In this document: piece by piece, positions 9,645-20,068 of the stretch
How positions within the stretch are numbered: position 1 is the stretch's first letter
How the letters are laid out: each line of letters begins with the position of its first letter
DNA from: Trachelipus rathkii
Lineage: Eukaryota > Arthropoda > Malacostraca > Isopoda > Trachelipodidae
DNA length: 64,000 nucleotides
Direction of reading: 5' to 3'
NCBI GenBank assembly: GCA_015478945.1
Contig: JABUQX010002503.1
Location: forward strand, 38,293 to 102,292
The notes under the pieces: generated by a model
What the model was told of the DNA's origin: nothing
Databases searched by the model: none
The model's input: the letters and a program-made list of their open reading frames with translations, nothing else
Position numbers and translations under genes: made by a program

Positions 9645-12090
9645 TCTGATTTAGACCTTCGACTTATATCAGTTCCCGATCAGGCGTCACTATATGACGT
9701 CATAATCGGATTGAAGATAGTTTTAGCTTAGGTAACTGGTATTTGAAAGCGTTCAGCCGCTTTTGCGATTCCCGTAAGGCGACATTATACTATAGTGACG
9801 TTTCGAAGGGAACCGAAAAACGATCTAACTTGATCGCGCAACACCTTTTAAGGTATAAACTATCACTTCAACCCCATATAGTGACGTCTCAACGGGAACT
9901 GATATAAGTCAAAGGTCTAAGTGTGAAAATCTAAAAAATCACAGAGAAAATTTCCCAAAAAATTTTTAAGTCGAAATTATTTGTCAGCACTTAGATTTTC
10001 GACTTATATTAGTTCAACAAACAAACGAACGAACAGTCAGAAGATCTAAGTATAAGTCGAAGGTCTAAGTATAAGTCGAAGGTCTAAGTGCTAAGTCGAA
10101 GGTCTAAGTGCTAAGTCGAAGGTCTAAGTGCTAAGTCAAAGGTCTAAGTGCTAACTCGAAGGTCTAAGTGCTAACTCGAAGGTCTAAGTGCTAAGTCGAA
10201 GGTCTAAGTATAAATCGAAGGTCTAAGTATAAGTCGAAGGTCTAAGTGCTAAAATCTAAAATTTCTCAAAGAAAATAATACACAAAATTTTTTAAGTCCA
10301 AATTATTTTTCGAAATTTGCACTTAGACCTTCGACTTATATCAGTTCCCGATCAGGCGTCACTATATGACGTCATAATCGGATTGAAGATAGTTTTAGCT
10401 TAGGTAACTGGTATTTGAAAGCGTTCAGTCGCTTTTGCGATTCCCGTAAGGCGACACTATACTATAGTGACGTTTCGAAGGGAACCGAAAAACGATCTAA
10501 CTTGATCGCGCAACACCTTTTAAGGTATAAACTATCACTTCAACCCCATATAGTGACGTCTCAACGGGAACTGATATAAGTCAAAGGTCTAAGTGTGAAA
10601 ATCTAAAAATTCACAGAGAAAATAATTTCCAAAAAAATTTCAAGTCGAAATTATTTTTCGGAATTTGCACTTAGACTTTCGACTTATATTAGTTCAACAC
10701 ACAAACGAACGAACAGTCAAAAGATCTAAGTATAAGTCGAAGGTCTAAGTATAAGTCGAAGGTCTACGTGCTAATTCGAAGGTCTAAGTGCTAAGTCGAA
10801 GGTCTAAGTGCTAAGTCGAAGGTCTAAGTGCTAAGTCGAAGGTCTAAGTGCTAAGTCGAAGGTCTAAGTGCTAAGTCGAAGGTCTAAGTATAAGTCGAAG
10901 GTCTAAGTATAAGTCGAAGGTCTAAGTATAAGTCGAAGGTCTAAGTGCTAAAATCTAAAATTTCTCAAAGAAAATAATACACAAAATTTTTTAAGTCCAA
11001 ATTATTTTACGAAATTTGCACTTAGACCTTCACTTATACTGTTCCCGATCAGGCGTGTCACTATATGACGTCATAATCGATTGAAGATGTTTAGCTTAGG
11101 TAACTGGTATTTGAAAGCGTTCAGCCGCTTTTGCGATTCCCGTAAGGCGACACTATACTATAGTGACGTTTCGAAGGGAACCGAAAAACGATCTAACTTG
11201 ATCGCGCAACACCTTTTAAGGTATAAACTATCACTTCAACCCCATATAGTGACGTCTCAACGGGAACTGATATAAGTCAAAGGTCTAAGTGTGAAAATCT
11301 AAAAAATCACAGAGAAAATAATTTCCCAAAAATTTTTAAGTCGAAATTATTTTTCGGAATTTGCACTTAGACTTTCGACTTATATTAGTTCAACAAACAA
11401 GACGAAGGTTTAAATGCTAAGTCGAAGGTTTATGTGCTAAGTCGAAGGTCTAAGTATAAGTCGAAGGTCTAAGTGCTAAGTCGAAGGTATAAGTGCTAAG
11501 TCGAAGGTCTAAGTGCTAAGTCGAAGGTCTAAGTGCTAAGTCAAATGTCTAAGTGCTAACTCGAAGGTCTAAGTGCTAACTCGAAGGTCTAAGTGCTAAG
11601 TCGAAGGTCTAAGTATAAATCGAAGGTCTAAGTATAAGTCGAAGGTCTAAGTGCTAAAATCTAAAATTTCTCAAAGAAAATAATACACAAAATTTTTTAA
11701 GTCCAAATTATTTTTCGAAATTTGCACTTAGACCTTCGACTTATATCAGTTCCCGATCAGGCGTCACTATATGACGTCATAATCGGATTGAAGATAGTTT
11801 TAGCTTAGGTAACTGGTATTTGAAAGCGTTCAGTCGCTTTTGCGATTCCCGTAAGGCGACACTATACTATAGTGACGTTTCGAAGGGAACCGAAAAACGA
11901 TCTAACTTGATCGCGCAACACCTTTTAAGGTATAAACTATCACTTCAACCCCATATAGTGACGTCTCAACGGGAATTGATAAGTCAGCGTCTATGTGAAA
12001 ATCTGTGGTTCACAGAGGTACAATTTCCCAAAAATTTTAAGTCGAAATTATTTTTCGGAATTACTTAGAACTTCGACTTATAATGTCTAC
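9645..12090. repeat. Higher-order repeat: four MITE copies alternating with TIR minisatellite
   Basis: Full elements start near 9650, 10315, 11020 and 11730, giving a period of about 665-710 bp. The first three are each followed by a block of tandem AAGTCGAAGGTCTAAGTGCT units (about 10030-10260, 10710-10960 and 11400-11665). Neighbouring copies are nearly identical, including a shared CAACACACAAACGAACG-type spacer in two of them, so the array expanded recently by unequal exchange. Small open frames inside the elements recur in each copy but show no sign of being genes. Confidence 0.85.
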
Positions 12091-12177
12091 AACAAATGAC
12101 AATAATAACAGGGAGGATAATGATGGGAGCTAATAATATGAAAACTTGCAGAGCCACTGGCAATATAGAGAAAAGTG

Positions 12178-12404
<227 letters not shown>

Positions 12405-12510
12405 GAGTTTAGAGCTCATTCTTTTATGCGCAAACTATCGTCAAACCAATTATGACGTCATCTAGTGACGCTACGCACCAGCGAATTTGCTGCCCTATGC
12501 GTTTAAATGG

Positions 12511-12548
12511 CATAAAAAGGGGTGTAGACTATCGGTGATATCAGTTAC
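12511..12548 (+). promoter_or_regulatory. Core promoter (TATA box plus TCAGT initiator) of the ligase-like gene
   Basis: CATAAAAAGG at 12511-12520 lies about 29 nt upstream of TCAGTT at 12541. This is the spacing expected between a TATA box and an arthropod initiator, whose consensus is TCAGT. The transcript would start near 12543 and run into the spliced leader of the downstream gene. Confidence 0.6.
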
Positions 12549-12749
12549 CGTTAGTGCCGAGTCGAGTGCGGATGCTCCTTCGAGTCTTGGTCTTACAACT
12601 TCTCGTGTTTAACCTTCACGCACTAAGTGACTATATTCGCTTCGGAAACCACCTTCCGCGGCTGTTTAAACACCGATTTATTTGTTCAATTTTCTCGAAA
12701 AAGGACTGAAATATTTCTTTCGAGCGATTTCTTCGTAATTTTTTATTAG

Positions 12750-13035
12750 GTGAGATGGTTTTAACTTATCATTATAGAAATAAATAATATATATTTTTTT
12801 TGGATTGATACTTATTTCACTTTTAAAAATAATTTTTAGCGATAAAATATTATCTTTATAACCGTTGTTGTTAAACGTAGCGGAATAATTTCACACTCTC
12901 ATTATAAGATTGCTAGAGTCGCCATTAAGTCGATTAAAATTGACCAATTTTCTTCACAAAGAAAGTCTTATCATTTTTGGTTTTTTGTTACTATCTCCTC
13001 CACTAATAACCTTCATTCGTATCTTTTCTTTTTAG
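12750..13035 (+). other. Probable 5' UTR intron of the ligase-like gene
   Basis: TTATTAG/GTGAGA at 12750 matches a donor. A pyrimidine-rich TCTTTTCTTTTTAG at 13022-13035 is a good acceptor. Splicing would remove 286 nt and leave the ATG at 13069 as the first start shortly after the junction. Confidence 0.5.
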
Positions 13036-13068
13036 GTTCGTCTCAACTTGGAGATTAAGGCACCCACA

Positions 13069-14526
13069 ATGATCCCCGAATCGAGAAAAGAAGGAAAGGA
13101 ACCCTTCGCGGTTGCGGAAAGAAATGAGAACTTGTCTTTGCTAAAAAATATGTTGGATGGATGCCAATCGATGAACGAATTTCAAAAAGAAAGCTTAATG
13201 AAAACCTTCGAAACAAAACGAGAGAGAGCCAGATTCAGTTCCGAAGCGGCCACGGACATGCATCAAAAAATTTCGGAAAATACATCCTTGAAAATAATAT
13301 CTACGGACGTCGAGAAAGGTATACTCCCAACCGGTTATTCTTGCAAACTACACGACGTTAGAATATCTTCATTCAAATCGGAAGACGAAACCTACTCGAG
13401 AGACGATTGGATTAGGAAGAACGTGAGTCGAGGTCTTACTTTTATCGAGGTGAAAGGAGAGGAGGAACGACGGTTGGATATCGCTATATGCGGCAACAAA
13501 AAGTTTACGGGACGAATTGGCGATGAAGATAATTTTCAACCCGAAAACAATGAAGAATGGAAAAAGTTTTGCATCGATTCACCGGCGAAAGCCACTGAGG
13601 TTATTTGCATGACAAAAATCGACGGATGCTGCGGCCATTTCACTGTGAGGGAAATCGGGGGCGAGTACTACGTCATCGTCGGTTCTAAGAACGTACATAT
13701 TATGGTGAAGACTCGCTCCGACGTCGATAAATATTCGGGACACAAGTGCTTTATCGCGCGTTTGGTGGCGAAGGCGGTGCTAGATACCTTCGACCGGATG
13801 GACCCTACAAAACTAAATATTTTGAAGCATTTCTTGAGCGTCACAAAAACGACGGTGGTTTTCGAGTTATTAATGCCCGATCGTCCACACATCGTCGTCG
13901 AAGAAATTCGCTCAAAGGAACCAGAAATCTACGGTTTGATGATGATTTCGTTCCCCGAAAAGGCTGCGGCAGTGGGTGGCCACAGCGAGCACGACGACGA
14001 CGACGTATCATTGACGACCGTCCCCCCTCAAGCGGGCCTGGAATTTTTCAAACTCTTCGAAATTTCAACACCGGAATACCACGCGATATCTCCCAAAGAC
14101 GTGAAGAAAGAAATATCGAAAATCCGAAGGATCAAAAATCGCGAAGGGTACGTCCTGTATTACCTAATAGGCGATCGGACTATTGGAATGAAGAAGGTGA
14201 AAACTGTTTGGTACGTCGCCTTGCAAGCTCTTCAGATGAAGATTAACGGCGCGTTTAAGAGCAAAGAGAAGTCCCTGTCTTACCTCGTGGAAAGGAAACG
14301 GGATGTAGAAACCCTCTTTACCAACATACGCGAGGGTTTGGAACTTTGCGACGAGTGTGTAGACGAATGGATAAAACTGGCGACCGAATTTATTTTTTGG
14401 TTGAACGACAAAATTATAGCCGACGCGAAAACTCACCGCCCGAAAATACAAGATGACTTCTCTGGGTTGTGGGAAGATTATACGCGGTTGGGAAATCGAA
14501 AGGATGTCCAATTTTGTTGTTGCTGA
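13069..14526 (+). CDS. RNA-ligase-like nucleotidyltransferase (485 residues)
   Basis: The motifs of the covalent nucleotidyltransferase superfamily (RNA and DNA ligases, capping enzymes) appear in order: motif I MTKIDG, with candidate AMP-accepting Lys183; a FELLMP segment at 265-270 fitting motif III/IIIa; REGYVLYY with Glu359-Gly360 as motif IV; and MKKVKTVWY with Lys376-x-Lys378 as motif V. The Glu-Gly form of motif IV and the KVKT-W-Y motif V fit RNA ligases better than capping enzymes. A helical ~100-residue C-terminus follows, ending in three Cys. The N-terminal ~150 residues are not recognised. Expected activity is ATP-dependent joining of RNA ends. Start: the ATG at 13069 follows a plausible 5' UTR intron; the frame is open a little further upstream, with no other ATG. 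An AATAAA signal follows near 14612. Confidence 0.7.
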   Translation: MIPESRKEGKEPFAVAERNENLSLLKNMLDGCQSMNEFQKESLMKTFETKRERARFSSEAATDMHQKISENTSLKIISTDVEKGILPTGYSCKLHDVRISSFKSEDETYSRDDWIRKNVSRGLTFIEVKGEEERRLDIAICGNKKFTGRIGDEDNFQPENNEEWKKFCIDSPAKATEVICMTKIDGCCGHFTVREIGGEYYVIVGSKNVHIMVKTRSDVDKYSGHKCFIARLVAKAVLDTFDRMDPTKLNILKHFLSVTKTTVVFELLMPDRPHIVVEEIRSKEPEIYGLMMISFPEKAAAVGGHSEHDDDDVSLTTVPPQAGLEFFKLFEISTPEYHAISPKDVKKEISKIRRIKNREGYVLYYLIGDRTIGMKKVKTVWYVALQALQMKINGAFKSKEKSLSYLVERKRDVETLFTNIREGLELCDECVDEWIKLATEFIFWLNDKIIADAKTHRPKIQDDFSGLWEDYTRLGNRKDVQFCCC

Positions 14527-14980
14527 CGAAGAAGGAAGTGGGCGATTTCTTATAACGATAAAAAAAATACCAACTTATGAAAAAGCTTTCATTCTTGGTT
14601 ATTTATAAAAAGTTTAATAAAAAACCATTCCATTTAAAAAAAATTTAATTAAAAACCTGTATAAAAAAAAAAAATATTGTACATTGATGTATAAAATATT
14701 ATATATTTGAATAAAAAGCAAAAAAAACTAACTGCCTATAAAACGGAGCGGGAATGTTATATATTTTATTCAATAAGAAGATTGGTTACGCAGAACATCC
14801 TATTTCCGTACAAAATGAAATTTGAATTATTTATAATAATTGTATGAACAAAATATATCAAAAAAATGAAAAAAATACACTAGCAAAAATGCATATATTA
14901 GTTGGGTGAATTTAGCAAACATACTCCCACGCACTTACAAAAGACAAAGGAAAAAACACGTGAATATAAATAACGACACA
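14527..14980. other. AT-rich spacer and shared 3' flank of the helicase copies
   Basis: Polyadenylation-type signals of the ligase-like gene lie near 14612-14720. From about 14840 the sequence matches 23985-24110 and 33720-33870, i.e. the 3' flank of the helicase gene that is present in all three copies. Confidence 0.5.
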
Positions 14981-16045
14981 AAATGAAATTTAAAATCAAC
15001 ATATAAAATTTACCTCACCACAGGTTTAAAATACTATCTTTGCATATATCGCAACATAAATCGACGATACGAAACACTTAAAAGGCTTTGAAAATGCACT
15101 TCATTAGCTTGCTGTGATACTCTTAATATCGCACCGTCAAGTCGATAGTCTTCCTTGAACCATCAATGGATACATCTCGATGTCGTCAGCATCAGCGATA
15201 GCAGCCGCGGCTACGGCGTTATCGTCGCTGGCGTGTTCCTCTTCGTCTCTCGGCGGTGGCGGTAGTTCGTATTTAGAGAAACGTTCGTAGATAGAAAAGG
15301 TGTTATCGTTCTGAATAGCCTTCATCAATTTTTCGTACAGAGTTACTGGCATTGACGTCTGCAAGAAATTCTGAAAGCTATCCGAGACGCCGTCGCTATC
15401 TACGCCTTCTTTCAACTCCCTCAGCACGCCTTTCGTGTCCGGATCGTAATGAGAAACGTAATCCAAAATCATGTGAATATGGTAGCAAATAAACTGGAGA
15501 CAACATGCTGGAAAAAACGATAACCATACTGGTCGGAGTGAAAGGTAACGAGGGGAAGTCGAATTTCATGACGATCGTGAAGAAGGCGCTATTCGGAAAA
15601 TTATCTTTTGCTAACTGCTCTTTATCGGCTTTCGACACTAAAGGCGGTTCGAGCTCGTCAGCTATGCCCAATTTGAGCTTTTTAGGAAAAACCCACGGGA
15701 TCATAGGCGTTCTTAGTGTTTAATTCTCCGAGCGTTTCTCGTATTAGCTCTGGCGCGCTCTGTCTTAGAATATTCCAACTGCGCTTCAAATCCAAGACTT
15801 CGACATCGAATGGTATGGCCTAAGCCTCGTGGAAATATCTTTCTTCGTATAGCTCCAAATGAAGTTTGTTCATAATAGATTTGATTATTACGCTTAACAT
15901 ATCATTTTTTGGGGTTCCGAAATTGCTCTTGTAGAACGGGAAGAAAATGGGCGTGCTCATAATCATTTGTGCATCCTCATCGAACGTGTTGAAATTTTGT
16001 TCGATGCTCGTACGAATGGATTTCATTTCTTCGGCATGCCTAAAA
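14980..16045 (-). pseudogene. Rearranged 3' fragment of the helicase gene (unit 1)
   Basis: Minus-strand segments at about 14980-15498 and 15713-16045 match the C-terminal ~250 residues of the large helicase, e.g. SIRTSIEQNFNTFDED and MILDYVSHYDPDTK. They share the same low-complexity Ala/Asp stretch and 3' flank. They are separated by ~205 bp on the opposite strand carrying the Walker A region of the same gene. The fragment lacks most helicase motifs and cannot encode an active enzyme. Its left part still reads open for 111 codons, so it is not heavily eroded. Confidence 0.8.
15500..15705 (+). pseudogene. Inverted Walker A fragment of the helicase gene
   Basis: The plus strand encodes ~70 residues matching the helicase around residues 1835-1900, including the P-loop GVKGNEGKSNF. 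It sits in inverted orientation inside a C-terminal fragment, with junctions at CTGGAGACAAC and GGGATCATAGGC. It looks like a templated insertion during break repair rather than a gene. Confidence 0.75.
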
Positions 16046-16064
16046 AGGGCTATTTCTTTATCTT

Positions 16065-16265
16065 TATCGTTTTAAAGGGAAACGAAAAACAGCCTAACGT
16101 GAACGCACGACACTTTTTCGGGTATAAGCTATCGCTGAACCAAATATAGTAACGTTTGATCGGAAACTAATATATCTAAGTGCGAATATCTAAAAATTCC
16201 CAAAGTCGATATAATATTTTTTCGAAATTTGAACTTAGACCTTCGACCTATATTAGTTCGCGGGA
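16065..16265. repeat. Partial MITE-like element
   Basis: Carries the GGGAAACGAAAAACAGCC core half, the CGGGTATAAGCTATCGCTGAACC block, an end ATCTAAGTGCG, and the start of a following copy (ACTTAGACCTTCGACC, 16228-16243). It adjoins the broken helicase fragment. Confidence 0.6.
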
Positions 16266-16467
16266 AACGATTCGGTTCAACAGCGAGGTGTTCAACGTCG
16301 TTGAGTGAAAAGAAACCTCGCCCTAAATCGAGCGAGATTAAATAGTAATAAAAATGAAATAATTTATTTTATATTTTATATTTTAGCGCGTTGTTTATTA
16401 TAATTATATACATATATAATGGAAGAAATTTAGATTATAAATAAAGAATGAAGCAAATGATTATTTT

Positions 16468-16625
16468 TTAATTTCCTATTATTTTTCCTTTCAAATTAGT
16501 CATTTTACCGAGTAGAATCCAATCTGCGTTATACGGTTTTTTGATCGAGGAAGAGAGCAATCTTTTCGCGTTTCGCTTTCTGATCGTAGGGTCGTCGTTC
16601 CCTTTGCTGAAAGGGTTAGTAGCAT

Positions 16626-16657
<32 letters not shown>

Positions 16658-16821
16658 GTAGCAGAAGCATTTGAATCGGTCCTCGAATCTGTCGAGGCAC
16701 TCGCTCGATTTAAATTCTCAAAGAGCTTCGAATAAATGTCGAACACGAGGCCGATACCTTTAATCGTGGCACTAGAATCATCATTCGTCAAATAAAGCTC
16801 TCCCACCCACTGTTTGTTCAT
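16468..16821 (-). CDS. 117-residue protein, downstream partner in an ATGA overlap (unit 1)
   Basis: Begins MNKQWVGELYLTNDDSS and has a low-complexity Ala/Asp stretch (GCA/GCT triplet run at 16630-16670) between two conserved blocks; it ends in a basic segment. No family recognised. Its ATG overlaps the TGA of the upstream 351-residue gene by four bases (ATGA at 16818-16821), and the same overlap is kept in the second copy at 26399-26402. It could be made by termination-reinitiation. Alternatively, the two frames are one ancestral protein split by an old frameshift. Confidence 0.6.
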
Positions 16822-17873
16822 ATTGGAAATAAACTCCTTTCGAATGTCGTACTCTCGCGAGTACCTAGATAATGACGAAGGGGAAGATTTTTTTTATCAC
16901 GCTCTCCGATCTCGAGTAACAAGATTATTTCGTTCGACGTCGCTTTCGTGACGCCTTTCGCGTCACGCAACTCGATTTGTAAGTCTTCAAAATCTTCGTT
17001 TTCAAACACTACGAAGTCGTCGAAATTAAAATTATTTACCCGTTTTGAGAATCGGCCGTCCTCACCGATAGAAAATCCATCAACGTTGCTCTTTAGTACC
17101 TCGGGAAAGGATGCGTAATAGTTTTCGCGTTTCTTGAAAATCTCGACGAGAAAAGAGTCTATTTCTAAATGGTTTTCCAACACATAAAGTTTAGGAGAGT
17201 TGAGGCCTTTGTTGTGAAACTTATTGGCGAATTCGATGAAGCAGCGTCTCAAGGCGCGGAGGTTTATGTTTTTCGAAGGTCTGGTGGCCTTGCACTCGCT
17301 ATCGTCGTCGTCGTCGTCATCATCGAGGGGAAGGTCGATTTCAAACGGTTCTCGAAATAAACTTTCGCCATCGAGTTCCCCTTCGTCGGGATAATCGTTA
17401 TTATTCACGTAAATGAGACTCGAATGAACGATATTTTTCCCCAAAATGCCAAAATTTCCATTTTTAAACGACTCGTCGCTCTCGCAATCGTCGAATATAT
17501 AATATAAACTCAACTGGGGGGAGAGACTTTCGCTTCCCATTAAACTCTGAGAGAATTCGTCAACGCGTTTAATGAATTCGTCTCTCGTTTCTCCTTTGGC
17601 GTTCGGAACGAAAACGAATTTGCACAAATAGACTTTATCTATTCCCGAGCGTTCGAGAAACTCTTTCGTTAATTCTACCATTTTTTTCATCTTTTCTAGG
17701 CTGTTCGAAGAATTTCTGAGATCGATGGCGACGAGAACGGTATTCGAGGTTAAATATTCTTTGAGGGAATCTGTTTCCGTTTTAAAATAATGCGCCAGTT
17801 GTTGCGAACGGGGGACACTCACGGCGTAGAGAGAGTCGCTAATTTGCATCGCCCAGGCGTTGAAGAAATTCAT
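16818..17873 (-). CDS. Unknown 351-residue protein, intact copy (unit 1)
   Basis: Complete frame from the ATG (MNFFNAWAMQISDS) to the TGA that overlaps the next gene. It has a mixed alpha/beta look: a hydrophobic strand NTVLVAIDLRNSS near 45-57, a second LCKFVFVPNA near 83-92, an Asp run near 188-195 followed by a basic patch, then a C-terminal region ending in HYLGTRES. The alternating strands suggest a Rossmann-like fold, but no catalytic motif is clear and I cannot assign a function. It is divergently transcribed from paralogue A with ~300 bp between. The second copy (26399-27459) is broken, so this is the only readable version in the window. Confidence 0.75.
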   Translation of the reverse strand: MNFFNAWAMQISDSLYAVSVPRSQQLAHYFKTETDSLKEYLTSNTVLVAIDLRNSSNSLEKMKKMVELTKEFLERSGIDKVYLCKFVFVPNAKGETRDEFIKRVDEFSQSLMGSESLSPQLSLYYIFDDCESDESFKNGNFGILGKNIVHSSLIYVNNNDYPDEGELDGESLFREPFEIDLPLDDDDDDDDSECKATRPSKNINLRALRRCFIEFANKFHNKGLNSPKLYVLENHLEIDSFLVEIFKKRENYYASFPEVLKSNVDGFSIGEDGRFSKRVNNFNFDDFVVFENEDFEDLQIELRDAKGVTKATSNEIILLLEIGERDKKNLPLRHYLGTRESTTFERSLFPI

Positions 17874-18172
17874 GCTTTCTTTTATCTGCTCCTTGAATGA
17901 ATTTTATAATATTTTTATATCGAAATTTTTGTTTTAATTTCTATTTTTTTCGTTCGAACTAGGATTACACGAAGACTATTAGTAATTAGCTTTAATAATT
18001 ACAAAATTTAAAATAAATAAAAAATATTTATAGTCGTATTGTTTAGAAGTCGATAAAAAAATGTTTATCGTTTCATTTTTAATTCGAATTATTAATTTTT
18101 AAAATTTTTAGATTCAAAAAACGTATAATAGTCGGGCGCGTCGAGCTCTAACGCGAAAGAAGAGAAAGAGGC
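17874..18172. promoter_or_regulatory. Divergent promoter region between the 351-residue gene and paralogue A (unit 1)
   Basis: AT-rich ~300 bp between two genes pointing away from each other. AAAACGTATAATAG at 18117-18130 is conserved in unit 2 as AAACGTATAAAGG (27831-27843) and sits 40-80 bp upstream of A, so it is the best TATA candidate for A. Confidence 0.5.
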
Positions 18173-18211
18173 GTGGAAGATGTCGGACTCCCAAGAAATA
18201 AGAAGTATTGT

Positions 18212-19918
18212 ATGAACATACGTATGTGTGGCGACGCTAATTTTCAAATTTTTTTGCCACATTTGGCGAATTCTTTTCACGGGTTTGCCAAAAATTTCTC
18301 TAACGAAAGAAATATCTTCGTCGATATTGACCAAAAGTTCAATAGCGGTGAGCAGCACCAACCGAACGCGACGTCGATGCTAGTCCACGACCATGTCGTC
18401 GGTAATAAAGGCGCCGCCCTTGATACCGTGACGGAAATAAAGAAAGAATCAATAATATTAGAGATAAAAGATTACGAATTGTATTGTTTGAATATTGGGG
18501 GTAGAAAGGAAAAGCTATTTAAAATAGATTTATGGAATGAAATTTTGAAATACTTCGAAATTGTCGACGAACTAGAAAGAGTTTTAAAAAGTTTTGAAAG
18601 AATAAACCACGTTGACATCTCAGCAAAGCATATCCCGTTCGTTATTTCAGTCCCGCGATCGGGAAAAGTCATGTTACTCTTACCGAAAAAAGAAAACGTA
18701 ATTTTTCCGTTGATAGATATTCTTTCGAAACGGCACAATTTGGCGTTTAGAAAATTATTGAGTTACGGTAAGCATCGGATCGACCTTGGAAGAATCGTTA
18801 TTAAAACCGAAGGTGATAGAAAAAAGTTGATTTTATTGCGAGTGTCAGCTGTTGAGAGCAACGAAAAAAGAATAACGAATTTTATGATAGGGAGGCGCTT
18901 GAATAAGCTATTTCCCCAATTACAGCATCGGGTCGATCGAGAAAAAAGCGCGCCAAAAATGAAGTACAATTTAGCGCTAAGACTTGATCCAGAATCGCGC
19001 CTTTTAATGAACCTTATTAATAAGAGAATGGAATTTTTCTTAGGCTACGGAAAATGCCCTCACGCTACGGGTGTAAACGGCGAAATATTTCACGAAAATA
19101 TTGTGAAATGGGTTATGGATTCCAAAAAACCCGATACCTCATTACCGAATCTATACAACAATAGCTTGGACGAATACTCGAGTCTGATCGGTTACTGCAT
19201 CGAGATAGCGCGAACGACGAATTTGAAAGCGGCGCTGGAATTAATCGATTCCATTATCAAGCGCGCCAACGACGCATATTTAGAAAAATGGGTAACGCCA
19301 AATATCAGCGATAAAGAAGAACGCGAAAGAGTGGGAGCCAGTACGTTGACCGTTGCGTTTTTCAGTCAAGATCTAGAGCGCCTAGAAACCATTCTATTTC
19401 GTCCCGCGGAGGTTGAGGATGCGGTCGAAGAAAAAGCCAGAAGAAGTCCTTATCGAGGAATACGCGTTTTTCAGGACGAATCGACGCTAAGAGATGGCGA
19501 ATTAATAAAGAGGACCATAAAATTTTACGATAAGATTTTCTGGTTTCGAAGAATTTTAAGTTTGTGTTGTGATAAATGTTGCGGGCGTAAGGGTTGGAAA
19601 AATTTCTTGAGCTATACTGAGCAATCGAGAATAAACGATAATACGTTCGAGGGGGAAAGCGGTAGTAAAATTCGTTGTCAACGTTCCAATTGCAACAGTA
19701 AAACTAGCCCGAGCAACAATTACGACATCGATGGTGACAACAGCAGCAACGGAATCATTAGACGTTTGGGGGTTCGATACTCCCAGAAAAAAAGCGTTTC
19801 GATAAATTTTATCACGGAGATCGGTAAAAGAGAGGCGTTGCGTCCAAACAGGGATTATTATGATTTGAAGTTGTGCTGCGTATTCGAAGCGTTGCAAAAA
19901 GGCGTTTTTTGGAATTAA
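18212..19918 (+). CDS. Paralogue A, unit 1 copy, damaged at both ends
   Basis: Same family as the complete 27914-29812 gene. Conserved blocks: HIPFVISVPRSGKVMLLLPK, EFFLGYGKCPHATG, SLIGYCIEIART, LTVAFFSQDLERLETILF and a Cys-rich DKCC segment. The open frame runs upstream to 18173 but has no ATG before 18212. The ATG aligned to the intact copy's start (18179) is in another frame, so a 5' frameshift separates them. At the 3' end the frame stops at 19918 after a T run, while the homologous coding sequence continues in another frame to about 20065. The middle ~560 codons are open. It is either a young pseudogene or a gene carrying sequencing indels. Confidence 0.7.
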   Translation: MNIRMCGDANFQIFLPHLANSFHGFAKNFSNERNIFVDIDQKFNSGEQHQPNATSMLVHDHVVGNKGAALDTVTEIKKESIILEIKDYELYCLNIGGRKEKLFKIDLWNEILKYFEIVDELERVLKSFERINHVDISAKHIPFVISVPRSGKVMLLLPKKENVIFPLIDILSKRHNLAFRKLLSYGKHRIDLGRIVIKTEGDRKKLILLRVSAVESNEKRITNFMIGRRLNKLFPQLQHRVDREKSAPKMKYNLALRLDPESRLLMNLINKRMEFFLGYGKCPHATGVNGEIFHENIVKWVMDSKKPDTSLPNLYNNSLDEYSSLIGYCIEIARTTNLKAALELIDSIIKRANDAYLEKWVTPNISDKEERERVGASTLTVAFFSQDLERLETILFRPAEVEDAVEEKARRSPYRGIRVFQDESTLRDGELIKRTIKFYDKIFWFRRILSLCCDKCCGRKGWKNFLSYTEQSRINDNTFEGESGSKIRCQRSNCNSKTSPSNNYDIDGDNSSNGIIRRLGVRYSQKKSVSINFITEIGKREALRPNRDYYDLKLCCVFEALQKGVFWN

Positions 19919-20068
19919 CTCCGTGGGTACTGATGTAATTCAAGATTTCCGAATTATCTGGCCTCTGAAGGAAGAATTAAAACGTCAACGAAATTTAGAT
20001 TTTGATGAAATTCAAAGTTTGCTTTGGTTGGACAGTTTTGACAATTTAGATATAATTCTATTATAATT

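Noticed and set aside
11081..11275. Recurring small frame (KAFSRFCDSRKATLYYSD) in several MITE copies
   Set aside because: It recurs because the element recurs. It falls within palindromic DNA, is present on either strand depending on orientation, and has no consistent start or end.
9250..11665. CRISPR-like array of short repeats
   Set aside because: The repeats are head-to-tail with no unique spacers; it is a eukaryotic minisatellite.
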